Shown: positions 36,469 to 45,649, counted from the first letter of the stretch. The stretch is 64,000 nucleotides of DNA from Arthrobacter sp. U41 (GCF_007679325.1 NZ_VEGI01000005.1:187376-251375); one strand, 5' to 3'. Notes: a model not told the origin generated them from the sequence alone. Program-made: numbers and translations.

Positions 36469-36693
36469 TTACTGACGCTTCCTCAACACGAAGAGTCCAA
36501 TCAGGTTTGCCAAAGCAAACGCGATGCTGAGCACAATCACCACAGCGTTGACGGCCGCCCAGAATGGCCGGGGGTTAGAAAAGTGCGCAATTATCCCCAT
36601 GACCAAGACGAGGATCCCAGCAAATACACCGCCAATAGTCGGGAACTGACGCTTTTTCTGGTGGGCAGCCCTTGGTTCGGTGACGTCTGACAT
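36469..36693 (-). CDS. Small membrane protein
   Basis: A 74-residue protein with two hydrophobic helices (about residues 20-38 and 48-68) and a basic end. ATG 36693 is preferred to the longer frame to 36855, whose added residues look non-coding. It is the third of several two-helix proteins in this region. Confidence 0.5.
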   Translation of the reverse strand: MSDVTEPRAAHQKKRQFPTIGGVFAGILVLVMGIIAHFSNPRPFWAAVNAVVIVLSIAFALANLIGLFVLRKRQ

Positions 36694-37086
36694 GTTCGGA
36701 GCATACAACCGCGAGCCATGGAAGTCGCGGGTGTTATACCTCAAGACCGCGACTAGAAATCGCGGCCTAGGAGCCGATGAGTACTGTGTTACGCACGGAG
36801 TTGTGGGTGGTCCTGGATCAGATTGTCTCAGTGCTCCTGAATCAGGTTGACACACTCAATACCACCACTGGGGTCTCAACAGCTATGCCGTGAGCACGTA
36901 GCCAGGCTCTGAAGTGGCCGGTTGGGGATCCCATACGAAAGGGCAAAACCGCCGTTTCAAGCTGCGACTTAACCGCCATTCCGGGCTAACAGGGATTCAC
37001 GATTTGATGTTCCTCGGAAACCTTCGTTATTGAGAAGTGTCGGGAAAGCATGGCGCCAGCGCGAATCCGCTGGCAGGCTGACCCTC
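36694..37086. other. Gene-free 393-bp stretch with repeats
   Basis: No supported gene. It contains an 8-bp inverted repeat AGTCGCGG/CCGCGACT at 36723-36754 with a 16-nt spacer, and two degenerate direct repeats of about 20 bp, starting TCCTGGATCAG at 36811 and TCCTGAATCAG at 36835 (16 of 20 alike). The latter could be a decayed mobile-element end. The promoter of the lipoprotein gene should lie at the right end. Confidence 0.4.
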
Positions 37087-37611
37087 ATGAAGAAGCAGTC
37101 CGTTTCTCCGACACTCGCCCTACTACTAGGGGGAGCTGTGTTGTTGGGCGGCTGTTCACCGGCCCGGACACAGGGAGCCAGTGCAAGCTGGGCGAAGGCG
37201 TACCCCACCCTTCAAGAACTTACCCAAGACGCCGACGCCATTCTGGTCGGAATGGTGGAGAAATCCACGCCGGCCTCAGCGGTAGATGGCATCCCCTTTA
37301 CGGACGCCACTGTGGCCGTAAATATCTGGCTCAAGGGGAAAGAATCGGCATCGGCCATCACAGTGAAACAAACTGGCGGGGCTGTACCGGGCGCGTCCGT
37401 CTCTGTTGTGGATCCCCTGATGCAACCAGGAGAGTCCTCGATGCTATTTCTGCACAAGAACGACGATGGTACTTACACAGCCCTATCCGGCCCCACGGGT
37501 CGCCTGCTTGTTTCGGGGACTGCGGTAACGAAAATGCCGGATACCAGCCTCGCTGAGGCAATACCCGAAACGCTTCCTGCGCTGATCGCCGAGATTAAAC
37601 TCCTGCTCTGA
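37087..37611 (+). CDS. Hypothetical lipoprotein
   Basis: A 174-residue secreted lipoprotein. A basic start and hydrophobic core lead to the lipobox LLGGC, predicting lipidation at that cysteine and anchoring on the outer face of the membrane. The mature part has a beta-rich look (ITVKQTGGAVPGASV; SMLFLHKNDDGTYTAL) but no family I can name. ATG 37087 is chosen because it starts the signal peptide; the open frame to 37030 adds unrelated residues. Confidence 0.7.
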   Translation: MKKQSVSPTLALLLGGAVLLGGCSPARTQGASASWAKAYPTLQELTQDADAILVGMVEKSTPASAVDGIPFTDATVAVNIWLKGKESASAITVKQTGGAVPGASVSVVDPLMQPGESSMLFLHKNDDGTYTALSGPTGRLLVSGTAVTKMPDTSLAEAIPETLPALIAEIKLLL

Positions 37612-37713
37612 ACGGACGTTCCCGAGGAAGCCCCGCTAGGCCGTTCCGATTAAGGTTCCTTCAACGGATTGGCTTACGGACGAGGTTCCTAGAGTTTCTG
37701 ACAAACTGGCCGC

Positions 37714-38289
37714 ATGACCACGATCTTCACGCATAAGCCGACAATCGAGGGCCAACGCGTCAAACTGCGGCCGATTCAGGCTCGGGATGCACTTATAGTG
37801 CATCGGATGCTCCAGGACGCCGAAGCTGCAATTCTGACCGGAACAGTGCACTCCAGCAGCCAGACAGCGCTGCCTTGGACTGTTGATGACCTCCGCGAGA
37901 CGTACGAACGCTGGAGCTCCGCCGATGACCGTCTCGTCCTCGCCGTGATCGATCAGGCGACGAACGCGATGGTTGGAGAAGTCGTGCTCAACGACTGGAA
38001 CGAGTTGAATCGCTCCTGCGGCTTCCGTGCTTTCCTTGGCGCCGAAGGCCGCGGCCGGGGGCTTGGCAGTGAGGCGACCGAGCTGATTGTCCGGCACGGC
38101 TTCCACGAGCTTGGTCTTCATCGGATAGCTCTTGAGGTTTACGCCTTCAACCCACGCGCCCGGCATGTCTACGAGAAAGTGGGATTTCGCTACGAAGGGA
38201 CGGGCCGGGACGCGCTGTGGTTCGACGAGCAATGGATTGACGTTCACTACATGTCGATCCTTGAGACCGACGTACCACTGAGTCAGTAG
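37714..38289 (+). CDS. GNAT family N-acetyltransferase (RimJ/RimL type)
   Basis: A 191-residue acetyltransferase. FLGAEGRGRGLGSEATELIV is the acetyl-CoA binding motif; LHRIALEVYAFNPRARHVYE is motif B, followed by KVGFRYEGTGRDA. This is the fifth GNAT gene of the accessory region. Substrate unknown; the RimJ/RimL subgroup acetylates ribosomal proteins or amino sugars. Confidence 0.87.
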   Translation: MTTIFTHKPTIEGQRVKLRPIQARDALIVHRMLQDAEAAILTGTVHSSSQTALPWTVDDLRETYERWSSADDRLVLAVIDQATNAMVGEVVLNDWNELNRSCGFRAFLGAEGRGRGLGSEATELIVRHGFHELGLHRIALEVYAFNPRARHVYEKVGFRYEGTGRDALWFDEQWIDVHYMSILETDVPLSQ

Positions 38290-38380
38290 AGGATCGGTCA
38301 ACGGGCAGTAGCCGTTGTGTTGGATGTTCCACTGCTTGAATAGGGCTTACGGACTGAACGATCGACTTAGGGGATCTGAC

Positions 38381-38989
38381 GTGACACAAGTGATAAAGGA
38401 AGAACACGATTCCTGGGACCGGGGAAGGTGGCGCAACCCGCCCGTGCGTGTCGTCGCGGATGGTCGGACTCTGCGGGTAACCGCAGCCGAGAACAGTGAC
38501 GCATGGAGGCACACCTCATACGGCTTCGTCCATGACAGCGCGCATGCCCTGTTGGCACCGCTGCCCGCTGAGGGGGCGGTGGAGGTTTCATTCCTTCTGA
38601 ATTACACCGAGCAGTTCGACCAGGCGGGGATCTATCTTCACGTTTCGGAATTTTCTTGGATCAAGGCCGGTGTGGAGGTGTCCGACGGAGTCCCACAGGT
38701 TGGGGCCGTCGTAACACGTGGGGTCTCCGACTGGTCGGTGGCACCTGTCCCTGAGTGGATCAATCGGGAAATCACAGTGCGGCCGAGCAGGGCCGGTAAC
38801 GCCGTCACCATCAGGGCCCGTGCCGGGGATGAGGCTTTCCGGCTAATCCGCGTTGCTCCTCTGGATGAAACAGTAAGTGCCGAGGTCGGCCCATTTTGTG
38901 CCTCGCCCACTCGGGCTAACCTCACGACCACCTTCACCCGATGGGTTGAGACCGATGCAGATGCAACCCTGCACCCTGAACACGACTAA
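38381..38989 (+). CDS. DUF1349 family protein (concanavalin-like fold)
   Basis: A 202-residue protein that resembles the DUF1349 family: the segments SDAWRHTSYGFVHDSAHAL, EVSFLLNYTEQFDQAGIYL and SWIKAGVEVSDGVPQVGAVV are the expected strand pattern, and GPFCASP near the end is characteristic. DUF1349 proteins have a concanavalin-like jelly-roll and unclear function. GTG 38381 is chosen because TAGGGGATCTGAC precedes it. No signal peptide. Confidence 0.75.
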   Translation: MTQVIKEEHDSWDRGRWRNPPVRVVADGRTLRVTAAENSDAWRHTSYGFVHDSAHALLAPLPAEGAVEVSFLLNYTEQFDQAGIYLHVSEFSWIKAGVEVSDGVPQVGAVVTRGVSDWSVAPVPEWINREITVRPSRAGNAVTIRARAGDEAFRLIRVAPLDETVSAEVGPFCASPTRANLTTTFTRWVETDADATLHPEHD

Positions 38990-39059
38990 AGCCGCAGCAC
39001 TCATCCGTGAGTCGTACTGGGAGCGGTGAAGGATCCTCCACGGGGACAGCCTGCGGTGT

Positions 39060-39479
39060 TCAGACCGTGAGCGCTCCAGTCATCCAGTCCTCGAGGTAGC
39101 GGATGACAGTCCTCGCGACCCACATTCGGCTGTCGTCCACGTGGTTCCAGACGAAGACCTCGTGATTCCCGCTGAGCGACAGGGCGAATAGGTCACCATT
39201 GCCGGCGTCAGCAAAGAAGACGAGTCCGTCGAAAGGCATGTAGAGCTGTCGGAAAACAGTGCTGTTCCGGAAGCGGTCGTTGTCTTCGGCGATCCGCTCG
39301 GCGCTCCACAGCAGACCAAGTCCATATTCACCCTCGATGCCATTCGTCTCCGCCAAGAGTCGTCGAAGGTGGTCAGGGAGTTTGTTGCGCAGTTGGGCTT
39401 CGCACGCCATTAGAGCGCCCGGCGAAGCGGGGGCGCTGAAAGTGGCTTTGCCCCAGCTCTGGATCTCATTCACGAGCAT
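39060..39479 (-). CDS. SMI1/KNR4 (SUKH) family protein
   Basis: A 139-residue SUKH-1-type protein. LPDHLRRLLAETNGIEGEYG is the classic SMI1/KNR4 motif, and FADAGNGDLFALSL with VFVWNHVDDSRMWVA forms the second half. Bacterial SUKH proteins are often immunity proteins against polymorphic toxins. No toxin gene is adjacent in this window, so it may be an orphan immunity gene or have another role. Confidence 0.8.
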   Translation of the reverse strand: MLVNEIQSWGKATFSAPASPGALMACEAQLRNKLPDHLRRLLAETNGIEGEYGLGLLWSAERIAEDNDRFRNSTVFRQLYMPFDGLVFFADAGNGDLFALSLSGNHEVFVWNHVDDSRMWVARTVIRYLEDWMTGALTV

Positions 39480-39637
39480 GACACCATCTTGTCGCAGGAG
39501 GGCTCCGATTGCGCTCCAAAGAGAGGCGCCGTATGCGTGTCCGGTAAAGGATACCCCAGCGCAACACCTACGGAGGTCCGTCGACGCACATACCTAGACT
39601 CACCTTCTCTAGGCCCTCGCAGGGCCAAATGTGTCGG

Positions 39638-39946
39638 TCAGGAGTCGCGCAGGAACCAGGACCGGCCGCGCCGCAAGGCGGTATACAGACGGTCGACGGC
39701 GTGTCCTGCAGCTGCATAACCCACGTCACGGAATGAGCCCATGCCACCGCGATAAAGGGTAAGGCCCTGTGCTGATGCCTCTCGGAGACCACGCCGATCA
39801 AAGACGCCAGCGAACAACTCATCTAGCCAGTCAGCGGTATGAACTCGCTGCTCATCCTGGCCCAACCGAGCGGCGGCGCGAACCTCGGCAATAGCGGAAA
39901 CGATCTCAGTCCGGACGGCGTTGACGGTGTGCGACCTACTGCTCAT
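39638..39946 (-). CDS. Hypothetical protein
   Basis: A 102-residue soluble protein, helical in the first half, with the unusual segment GLTLYRGGMGSFRDVGYAAA and a C-terminal RRGRSWFL. No family is recognised. It follows the SMI1/KNR4 gene in the upstream direction on the same strand, with a 158-nt gap. Confidence 0.5.
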   Translation of the reverse strand: MSSRSHTVNAVRTEIVSAIAEVRAAARLGQDEQRVHTADWLDELFAGVFDRRGLREASAQGLTLYRGGMGSFRDVGYAAAGHAVDRLYTALRRGRSWFLRDS

Positions 39947-40072
39947 AGGGCCATACTAGCGACGCCACTCGCAAAAGAGCGTTGGTGGATCCCCAAACGA
40001 ACCGGAGTCTACGGCGTCGGACACTCGAACCCTACTGCCGCTCTTCGTCCTCCATACCCTGCAGGAGACCGT

Positions 40073-40333
40073 TTAGTTGGCCCTGCGTAGACGAATGACC
40101 CGGACGATGTGAAAAACGATTAACCCCACTCCGACGCTGAGGAATATAGCGTCTGGCCAGCTAGGCGGTTCTGTGGCAAGCCTGTATACGGCTGGAACCA
40201 TGATGAATATGGCGAGGCCGATACCGAGCCAGGCTGAGAACCTGATTCGCTTTTGCTGTTCCCACGTTTTGGCAGCGGGCTCACTGCTGGTGGTGTGCTC
40301 GTTGACCGGTCTGCTGTAGTGCTCGGGTTCCAT
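40073..40333 (-). CDS. Small membrane protein
   Basis: An 86-residue protein. A polar N-terminus of ~35 residues leads into two hydrophobic helices (about 37-54 and 62-80), ending in RLRRAN. ATG 40333 is preferred to the longer frame to 40483. It is the last of the accessory-region genes before the prp locus. Confidence 0.5.
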   Translation of the reverse strand: MEPEHYSRPVNEHTTSSEPAAKTWEQQKRIRFSAWLGIGLAIFIMVPAVYRLATEPPSWPDAIFLSVGVGLIVFHIVRVIRLRRAN

Positions 40334-40496
40334 GCGACCCCTCAGGCTTGGTGTCCCGAGCCTACCTGAGCCACGCATCCCGTTCAGGAGCGGCTGCTGA
40401 GGGTTCGTCCTTCGTACGGCCACTGGCTCGTTTCTTCCCACGGCCCATAGATATGCGCCTATCCAACTAGTGACACGTAACACCGCTACTCCGCAG

Positions 40497-42398
40497 CTAC
40501 TCCCCCGTGGCGGCGGGACGCAGGGTTCCGATGAGCTGGTCGATCACACCGGCGTCCTCGATCGTCGAGGGCACCACGTAGTCCTCGCCGTCGGCGATCT
40601 GGCGCATGGTCTTGCGCAGGATCTTGCCGGAGCGGGTCTTCGGGAGGGCCTCCACCACGGTCACGTGCTTGAAATCGGCGACGGCGCCGATGTCGCGCCG
40701 GACCAGCGCGATAAGGTCCTTGACCAGGATCTCCTCGGGCACATCCACCCCTGACTTGAGCACCACGTAGCCGCTGGGACGCTGGCCCTTCAACGCGTCC
40801 GCCAGGCCGATGACGGCGCATTCGGCCACAGCCGGGTGCTGCCCGATCACTTGCTCCATGGCGCCGGTGGACAGCCGGTGGCCGGCGACGTTGATGATGT
40901 CGTCGGTGCGGCCCATCACGAACAGGTACCCGTCCTCGTCCCGGTAACCGGAATCCCCGGTGGCGTAGTAGCCGTCGAATGCCTGCAGGTAGGAGGAGAT
41001 GTAGCGCTCGTCGTTGCCCCACAGCGTTGTCAGCGTGCCGGGCGGCAGCGGGAGCGCCAGGACGATGTTGCCTTCGGTCCCTGCCTCGACGTCCAGGCCC
41101 GCCCCGTCGACGATGTTCAGTTTGAAGCCGGGCATCGGCACACTGGGCGAGCCGGCCTTGATCGGCAGCCCGTCCAGCCCGCGCGGGTTGGCGCAGATGG
41201 CCCAGCCGGTCTCGGTCTGCCACCAGTGGTCCACCACCGGGACACCCAGCATCCGCGAGGCCCAGTGGAAGGTGTCGGTGTCCAGGCGTTCGCCGGCGGC
41301 AAACAGGGTGCGCAGACTGGAGATGTCGTACTTTTCGAGCAGCTTGGCGTCGGGATCGGCCTTCCGGATGGCCCGCAGGGCGGTGGGTGCGGTGAACAGC
41401 ACGTTGACCTTGTGGTCCTCGATCACCCGCCAGAACGCGCCGGCGTCGGGCGTGCCCACGGGTTTGCCTTCGTAGATGACGGTCGTGGCGCCGGCCAGCA
41501 GGGGCCCGTACACAATGTAGGAATGCCCCACCACCCAGCCGACGTCCGAGGCGGTCCACATCACGTCGCCGGGCCCGACGTCGTAGATGTTCTCCAGGGT
41601 CCAGCTGAGCGCCACGGCGTGGCCGCCGTTGTCCCGCACGACGCCCTTGGGCGCCCCCGTGGTTCCCGAGGTGTAGAGGATGTACAGCGGATCGGTGGCC
41701 TTGACGTCCACCGGAGCGGCGGGCGCGGCGGTGGCCATCTCGGTGTCCCAGTCCAGCCAGCCGGAGTGGCGGGCCACCGTGGACTCGAAGCCGTCCCGGG
41801 CCTTGACCACCACCGGTGTGTCCGGCGCCCCGGCCAGACCCAGAGCCTCCTCGACGGCGGGGAGGTACTCGATCCGGCGCGAGGGTTCGATGCCGCCGGA
41901 CGCCGTGACCACGGCGGCGGGCGCGGCGTCGCGGATACGGGCGGCAAGTTCCTTGGGAGCGAAGCCGCCGAAGACCACCGAGTGCACGGCGCCGAGCCGG
42001 GCCGTGGCGAGCATGGCGATGGCGGCCTCGGGGATCATCGGCATGTAGATCACCACGCGGTCGCCCTTGCCCACGCCCCGGCTGCGCAGGACACCGGCGA
42101 AGCGGGCGACGAGGTCCGTGAGCTCCGCGTAGCTGTAGCGCCGCTGCGTGCCGAGCATGGCGGAGTCATAGATCAGGGCGTCCTGCCCGCCCCGGCCTTC
42201 CTCCACATGGCGGTCCAGCGCGTTGTAGGACGTGTTGAGCACGCCGTCGGGAAACCAGTCGAACAAGGGCGCCCTGTTGGAATCCAGGGCGCGCTGCGGC
42301 GGGGCGGACCACGAGATCTTCCCGGCGGCGTCCAGCCAAAAGGCTTCGGGCTTCTCCAAGCTGCGCGCGTAGCTGTCCCGGTAGTTCTTGGTAACCAT
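40497..42398 (-). CDS. prpE: Propionyl-CoA synthetase PrpE-like (short-chain acyl-CoA ligase)
   Basis: A 633-residue AMP-forming ligase of the acetyl/propionyl-CoA synthetase family. Motifs include YTSGTTGAPKGVVRDNGGH, the PrpE-like SDVGWVVGHSYIVYGPLLAG, the WWQTETGW adenylate loop, TGDSGYRDEDGY and the C-terminal RSGKILRKTMR with the catalytic, acetylatable lysine. Its divergence from gntR-prpDBC supports propionate activation over acetate; this is inference. ATG 42398 is chosen because upstream residues lie in the operator region. Confidence 0.88.
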   Translation of the reverse strand: MVTKNYRDSYARSLEKPEAFWLDAAGKISWSAPPQRALDSNRAPLFDWFPDGVLNTSYNALDRHVEEGRGGQDALIYDSAMLGTQRRYSYAELTDLVARFAGVLRSRGVGKGDRVVIYMPMIPEAAIAMLATARLGAVHSVVFGGFAPKELAARIRDAAPAAVVTASGGIEPSRRIEYLPAVEEALGLAGAPDTPVVVKARDGFESTVARHSGWLDWDTEMATAAPAAPVDVKATDPLYILYTSGTTGAPKGVVRDNGGHAVALSWTLENIYDVGPGDVMWTASDVGWVVGHSYIVYGPLLAGATTVIYEGKPVGTPDAGAFWRVIEDHKVNVLFTAPTALRAIRKADPDAKLLEKYDISSLRTLFAAGERLDTDTFHWASRMLGVPVVDHWWQTETGWAICANPRGLDGLPIKAGSPSVPMPGFKLNIVDGAGLDVEAGTEGNIVLALPLPPGTLTTLWGNDERYISSYLQAFDGYYATGDSGYRDEDGYLFVMGRTDDIINVAGHRLSTGAMEQVIGQHPAVAECAVIGLADALKGQRPSGYVVLKSGVDVPEEILVKDLIALVRRDIGAVADFKHVTVVEALPKTRSGKILRKTMRQIADGEDYVVPSTIEDAGVIDQLIGTLRPAATGE

Positions 42399-42469
42399 GA
42401 AATGAGTCCCGTCCACGACGATGTGATGGAGGTTATGGTAGCCCCGCCCCGGGCCGGCGCACAAGGCTT

Positions 42470-42479
42470 GTGTATACAC
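42470..42479. promoter_or_regulatory. GntR-type operator, prpE side
   Basis: A perfect 10-bp palindrome GTGTATACAC, 72 bp before prpE. An identical copy lies at 42533-42542, a centre-to-centre spacing of 63 bp. FadR/FCD regulators often bind GTATAC-centred palindromes. Confidence 0.75.
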
Positions 42480-42532
42480 GGAAGCGACCAGAACGGTGTA
42501 TGCGCGCCAGATACTGGGCAATTGTGCCATCC

Positions 42533-42542
42533 GTGTATACAC
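42533..42542. promoter_or_regulatory. GntR-type operator, gntR-prpDBC side
   Basis: A second perfect GTGTATACAC, 31 bp before the GntR start. It probably covers the gntR promoter, giving autoregulation and joint control of both divergent units. Confidence 0.75.
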
Positions 42543-42572
42543 TGAATTCCGTCAGCCAACGAAGGAGGCAGG

Positions 42573-43214
42573 ATGCGCGCCAGCGAAAAGGCCTATGCGG
42601 CCCTGCGCGACGACATCATCGAGTGGCGCCTCCTGCCCGGGACGGTGCTCGCGGAAGTGGAGCAGTCCGGGCGGCTCGGCATCTCCCGCACCCCTTTGCG
42701 CGAGGCACTGAGCCGGCTCACGGCAGAAGGCCTGACGACAACGGCGGGCGGCCGCGGCGTCGTCGTCACCGACATCTCGCTGGAAGACATCGACGAACTC
42801 TTCGAACTACGCGAAACCCTTGAGGGCAAGGCCGCGGCGCTGGCTGCCGAACGCGGCGACGCCGCGACGTTCGAAAAGCTCCGCGACGAACTGCGCCAGG
42901 CGCCGTCGCTGATCAGCGCCGGGGATCCGGCCCGGCACGATTACTACGGGCTGGTCGGCCGGCTGGACGCAGCCATCGACGCCGCGATCCACAATTCCTA
43001 CCTCGCCCAGGCGATGCGCAGCCTCCGCGTCCACTTAGTGCGCGTCCGGCGGCTGGCGGCCGACGACGCCGAGCGGCTCACCGCGGCCGCCGCGGAGCAT
43101 GCCACCATCGCCGAAGCGATCGCCGCCGGCAACCCCCGCCTGGCGGAGGCCGCCACCACGTTGCATCTGCACCGCAGTCTTTCCCACGTCAAAGCCACAC
43201 ACATACCTCACTAA
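42573..43214 (+). CDS. GntR family transcriptional regulator (FCD domain)
   Basis: A 213-residue regulator with an N-terminal winged helix ([20 protein letters not shown], then [20 protein letters not shown]) and an all-helical FCD ligand domain with the expected Asp/His residues ([14 protein letters not shown] at LHLHRS). AAGGAGG lies just before ATG 42573. It is first in the prpDBC operon and very likely binds the GTGTATACAC pair. The ligand may be propionyl-CoA or methylcitrate, by inference. Confidence 0.9.
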   Translation: MRASEKAYAALRDDIIEWRLLPGTVLAEVEQSGRLGISRTPLREALSRLTAEGLTTTAGGRGVVVTDISLEDIDELFELRETLEGKAAALAAERGDAATFEKLRDELRQAPSLISAGDPARHDYYGLVGRLDAAIDAAIHNSYLAQAMRSLRVHLVRVRRLAADDAERLTAAAAEHATIAEAIAAGNPRLAEAATTLHLHRSLSHVKATHIPH

Positions 43215-43225
43215 GAAGGAGCACC

Positions 43226-44746
43226 ATGGTTAAGGAACACCACGTCCGCGTTTACAAGAGCGAGGAAAACCTGCCCCGCGAGGACCAGCTCGCCTTCAAG
43301 ATTGCGCAGGTGGCCGCGGATCCCGTCGCCGTCTCCGACGAGGTCACCGACATGGTGATCAACCGGGTGATCGACAACGCCTCGGTAGCCATCGCCTCGC
43401 TGAACCGCGCCCCGATCGTCGCGGCCCGCGCCCAGGCCCTGACGCACGGGCCCACCACCGGCGGCAAGGGCTCGAAGGTCTTCGGCATCGAGGAGCGCGT
43501 GGCCCCCGAATGGGCTGCCTGGGCCAACGGCGTCGCCGTCCGCGAACTGGACTACCACGACACGTTCCTCGCTGCGGACTACTCCCACCCGGGCGACAAC
43601 ATCCCCCCGATCCTCGCCGTCGCCCAGCACGTGGGCTCCAGCGGCCAGGACCTGATCCGCGGCATCGCCACCGGCTACGAGATCCAGGTCAACCTGGTCA
43701 AGGCCATCTGCCTGCACAAGCACAAGATCGACCATGTCGCGCACCTCGGCCCCTCCGCCGCGGCCGGCATCGGCACCCTGCTGGGACTCGACGTCGAGAC
43801 GATCTTCCAGTCTGTCGGCCAGGCCCTGCACACCACCACGGCAACGCGACAGTCCCGCAAGGGCGAGATCTCCACCTGGAAGGCCCACGCCCCGGCGTTC
43901 GCCGGCAAGATGGCCGTCGAGTCCGCGGACCGCGCCATGCGCGGCCAGACCTCCCCCGTGCCGATCTACGAAGGCGAAGACGGCGTCATCGCCTGGATGC
44001 TGGACGGCCCCGACGCCTCCTACACCGTGCCGCTGCCGACCCCCGGCGAAACCAAGCGCGCCATCATGGACACCTACACCAAGGAGCACTCGGCCGAATA
44101 CCAGGCCCAGGCGTGGATCGACCTGGCCCGCAAGCTCCACGGCGAGCACCCGGAGGTCACCGACCCGGCCAACGTGGAGTCCGTGCTGATCAAGACCAGC
44201 CACCACACGCACTACGTGATCGGCTCCGGCGCCAACGATCCGCAGAAGTACAGCCCCACGGCCAGCCGCGAAACCCTGGACCACTCCATCCCGTACATCT
44301 TCACCGTCGCCCTGCAGGACGGCGCGTGGCACCACGTCGATTCCTACGCCCCGGAGCGCGCCGCACGCCCGGACACCGTGGACCTCTGGCACAAAGTCAC
44401 CACGGTCGAGGACCCGGAATGGACCCGCCGCTACCACTCCCTGGACATCGCAGAGAAGGCCTTTGGCGGCTCGGTTGTCATCACGCTCAAGGACGGCACG
44501 GTCATCACCGACCAGATCGCCGTCGCCGACGCCCACCCGCTGGGCGCCCGGCCGTTCGCACGGGAGCAGTACGTGAACAAGTTCCGCACCCTGGCCGCCG
44601 GGCTGGTCGCCGAAGAGGAAATCGAACGTTTCCTGGCTGCCGCCGCCCGCCTGCCCGAACTGGCCGCCGGCGAGCTGGACCAGCTCAACATCAAGGCTGC
44701 CGACGGCGTGATCGACCTGTCCGCCGCACCGAAGGGGCTCTTCTAA
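43226..44746 (+). CDS. prpD: 2-methylcitrate dehydratase PrpD
   Basis: A 506-residue MmgE/PrpD protein that dehydrates 2-methylcitrate to cis-2-methylaconitate in the cytoplasm. Typical segments are [30 protein letters not shown] (the latter part carries the HPGD motif), [19 protein letters not shown] and [19 protein letters not shown] precedes ATG 43226. The stop abuts the prpB start. It is the second gene of the gntR operon, which contains all three catabolic steps. Confidence 0.95.
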   Translation: MVKEHHVRVYKSEENLPREDQLAFKIAQVAADPVAVSDEVTDMVINRVIDNASVAIASLNRAPIVAARAQALTHGPTTGGKGSKVFGIEERVAPEWAAWANGVAVRELDYHDTFLAADYSHPGDNIPPILAVAQHVGSSGQDLIRGIATGYEIQVNLVKAICLHKHKIDHVAHLGPSAAAGIGTLLGLDVETIFQSVGQALHTTTATRQSRKGEISTWKAHAPAFAGKMAVESADRAMRGQTSPVPIYEGEDGVIAWMLDGPDASYTVPLPTPGETKRAIMDTYTKEHSAEYQAQAWIDLARKLHGEHPEVTDPANVESVLIKTSHHTHYVIGSGANDPQKYSPTASRETLDHSIPYIFTVALQDGAWHHVDSYAPERAARPDTVDLWHKVTTVEDPEWTRRYHSLDIAEKAFGGSVVITLKDGTVITDQIAVADAHPLGARPFAREQYVNKFRTLAAGLVAEEEIERFLAAAARLPELAAGELDQLNIKAADGVIDLSAAPKGLF

Positions 44747-45649
44747 ATGCTGTACTCGAAGGTCACGCCGGAGCAGAAGCGGATCCGGTTCCGCGAGCTC
44801 CTCGCGTCCGGGACGATCCAGCAGTTCCCGGGCGCGTTCAACCCGCTCTCGGCCCGGCTGATTGAGGAAAAGGGCTTCGCCGGGGTGTACATCTCCGGCG
44901 CCGTCTTGGCCAACGACCTGGGCCTGCCGGACATCGGGCTGACCACGCTCACCGAGGTGGCCACCCGTGCCGGGCAGATCGCCCGGATGACGGACCTGCC
45001 GAGCATCGTCGACGCCGACACCGGCTTCGGCGAGCCGATGAACGTGGCCCGCTCGGTGCAGGAACTAGAGAACGCCGGCCTCGCGGGCCTGCACATCGAG
45101 GACCAGTTCAACCCGAAGCGCTGCGGCCACCTCGACGGCAAAAACGTCGTGGACCTTGAGACGGCCACCAAACGGATCCGGGCGGCGGCCGACGCCCGGC
45201 GCGACCCGAACTTCCTCATCATGGCGCGGACCGATATCCGCGCCACGGATGGCCTCACGGCAGCGCAGGACCGTGCAAAGGCCCTTGTGGAGGCCGGTGC
45301 TGACGCCATTTTCCCGGAGGCCATGAAGGACCTCAGCGAGTTCCAAGCGATCCGTGACGCCGTTGACGTGCCGATCCTGGCCAACATGACGGAGTTCGGC
45401 CAAAGCGCACTGTTCACGGTGGAGCAGCTCGCCGGCGTCGGGGTGAACATGATCATCTATCCGGTGACGCTGCTCCGTAGTGCCATGGGCGCTGCGGAGC
45501 GTACGCTGGAATCGATTAAGGCTGACGGTACCCAGGAAGCCCAGGTCGGGAACATGCTGACCCGGGCACGTTTGTATGACCTCGTCGACTACGAGGCCTA
45601 CAACAGCTTCGATGCCGGGGTTTTCAATTTCCAGATCCCCGGACAGTAA
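44747..45649 (+). CDS. prpB: 2-methylisocitrate lyase PrpB
   Basis: A 300-residue member of the isocitrate-lyase superfamily that splits 2-methylisocitrate into pyruvate and succinate. The catalytic signature reads KRCGHLDGK (KKCGH in most relatives). VDADTGFGEP and HIEDQ supply metal and substrate ligands. Its ATG follows the prpD stop without a gap. The complete prpD-prpB-prpC set shows an intact methylcitrate cycle. Confidence 0.95.
   Translation: MLYSKVTPEQKRIRFRELLASGTIQQFPGAFNPLSARLIEEKGFAGVYISGAVLANDLGLPDIGLTTLTEVATRAGQIARMTDLPSIVDADTGFGEPMNVARSVQELENAGLAGLHIEDQFNPKRCGHLDGKNVVDLETATKRIRAAADARRDPNFLIMARTDIRATDGLTAAQDRAKALVEAGADAIFPEAMKDLSEFQAIRDAVDVPILANMTEFGQSALFTVEQLAGVGVNMIIYPVTLLRSAMGAAERTLESIKADGTQEAQVGNMLTRARLYDLVDYEAYNSFDAGVFNFQIPGQ

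Noticed and set aside
36723..36754. 8-bp inverted repeat as a terminator
   Set aside because: The spacer is 16 nt and no U-tract follows on either strand.
27542..40496. Integron with attC sites and an integrase
   Set aside because: Genes alternate in strand, no tyrosine integrase is near, and the GGYYAACG words lack the long paired arms of attC.
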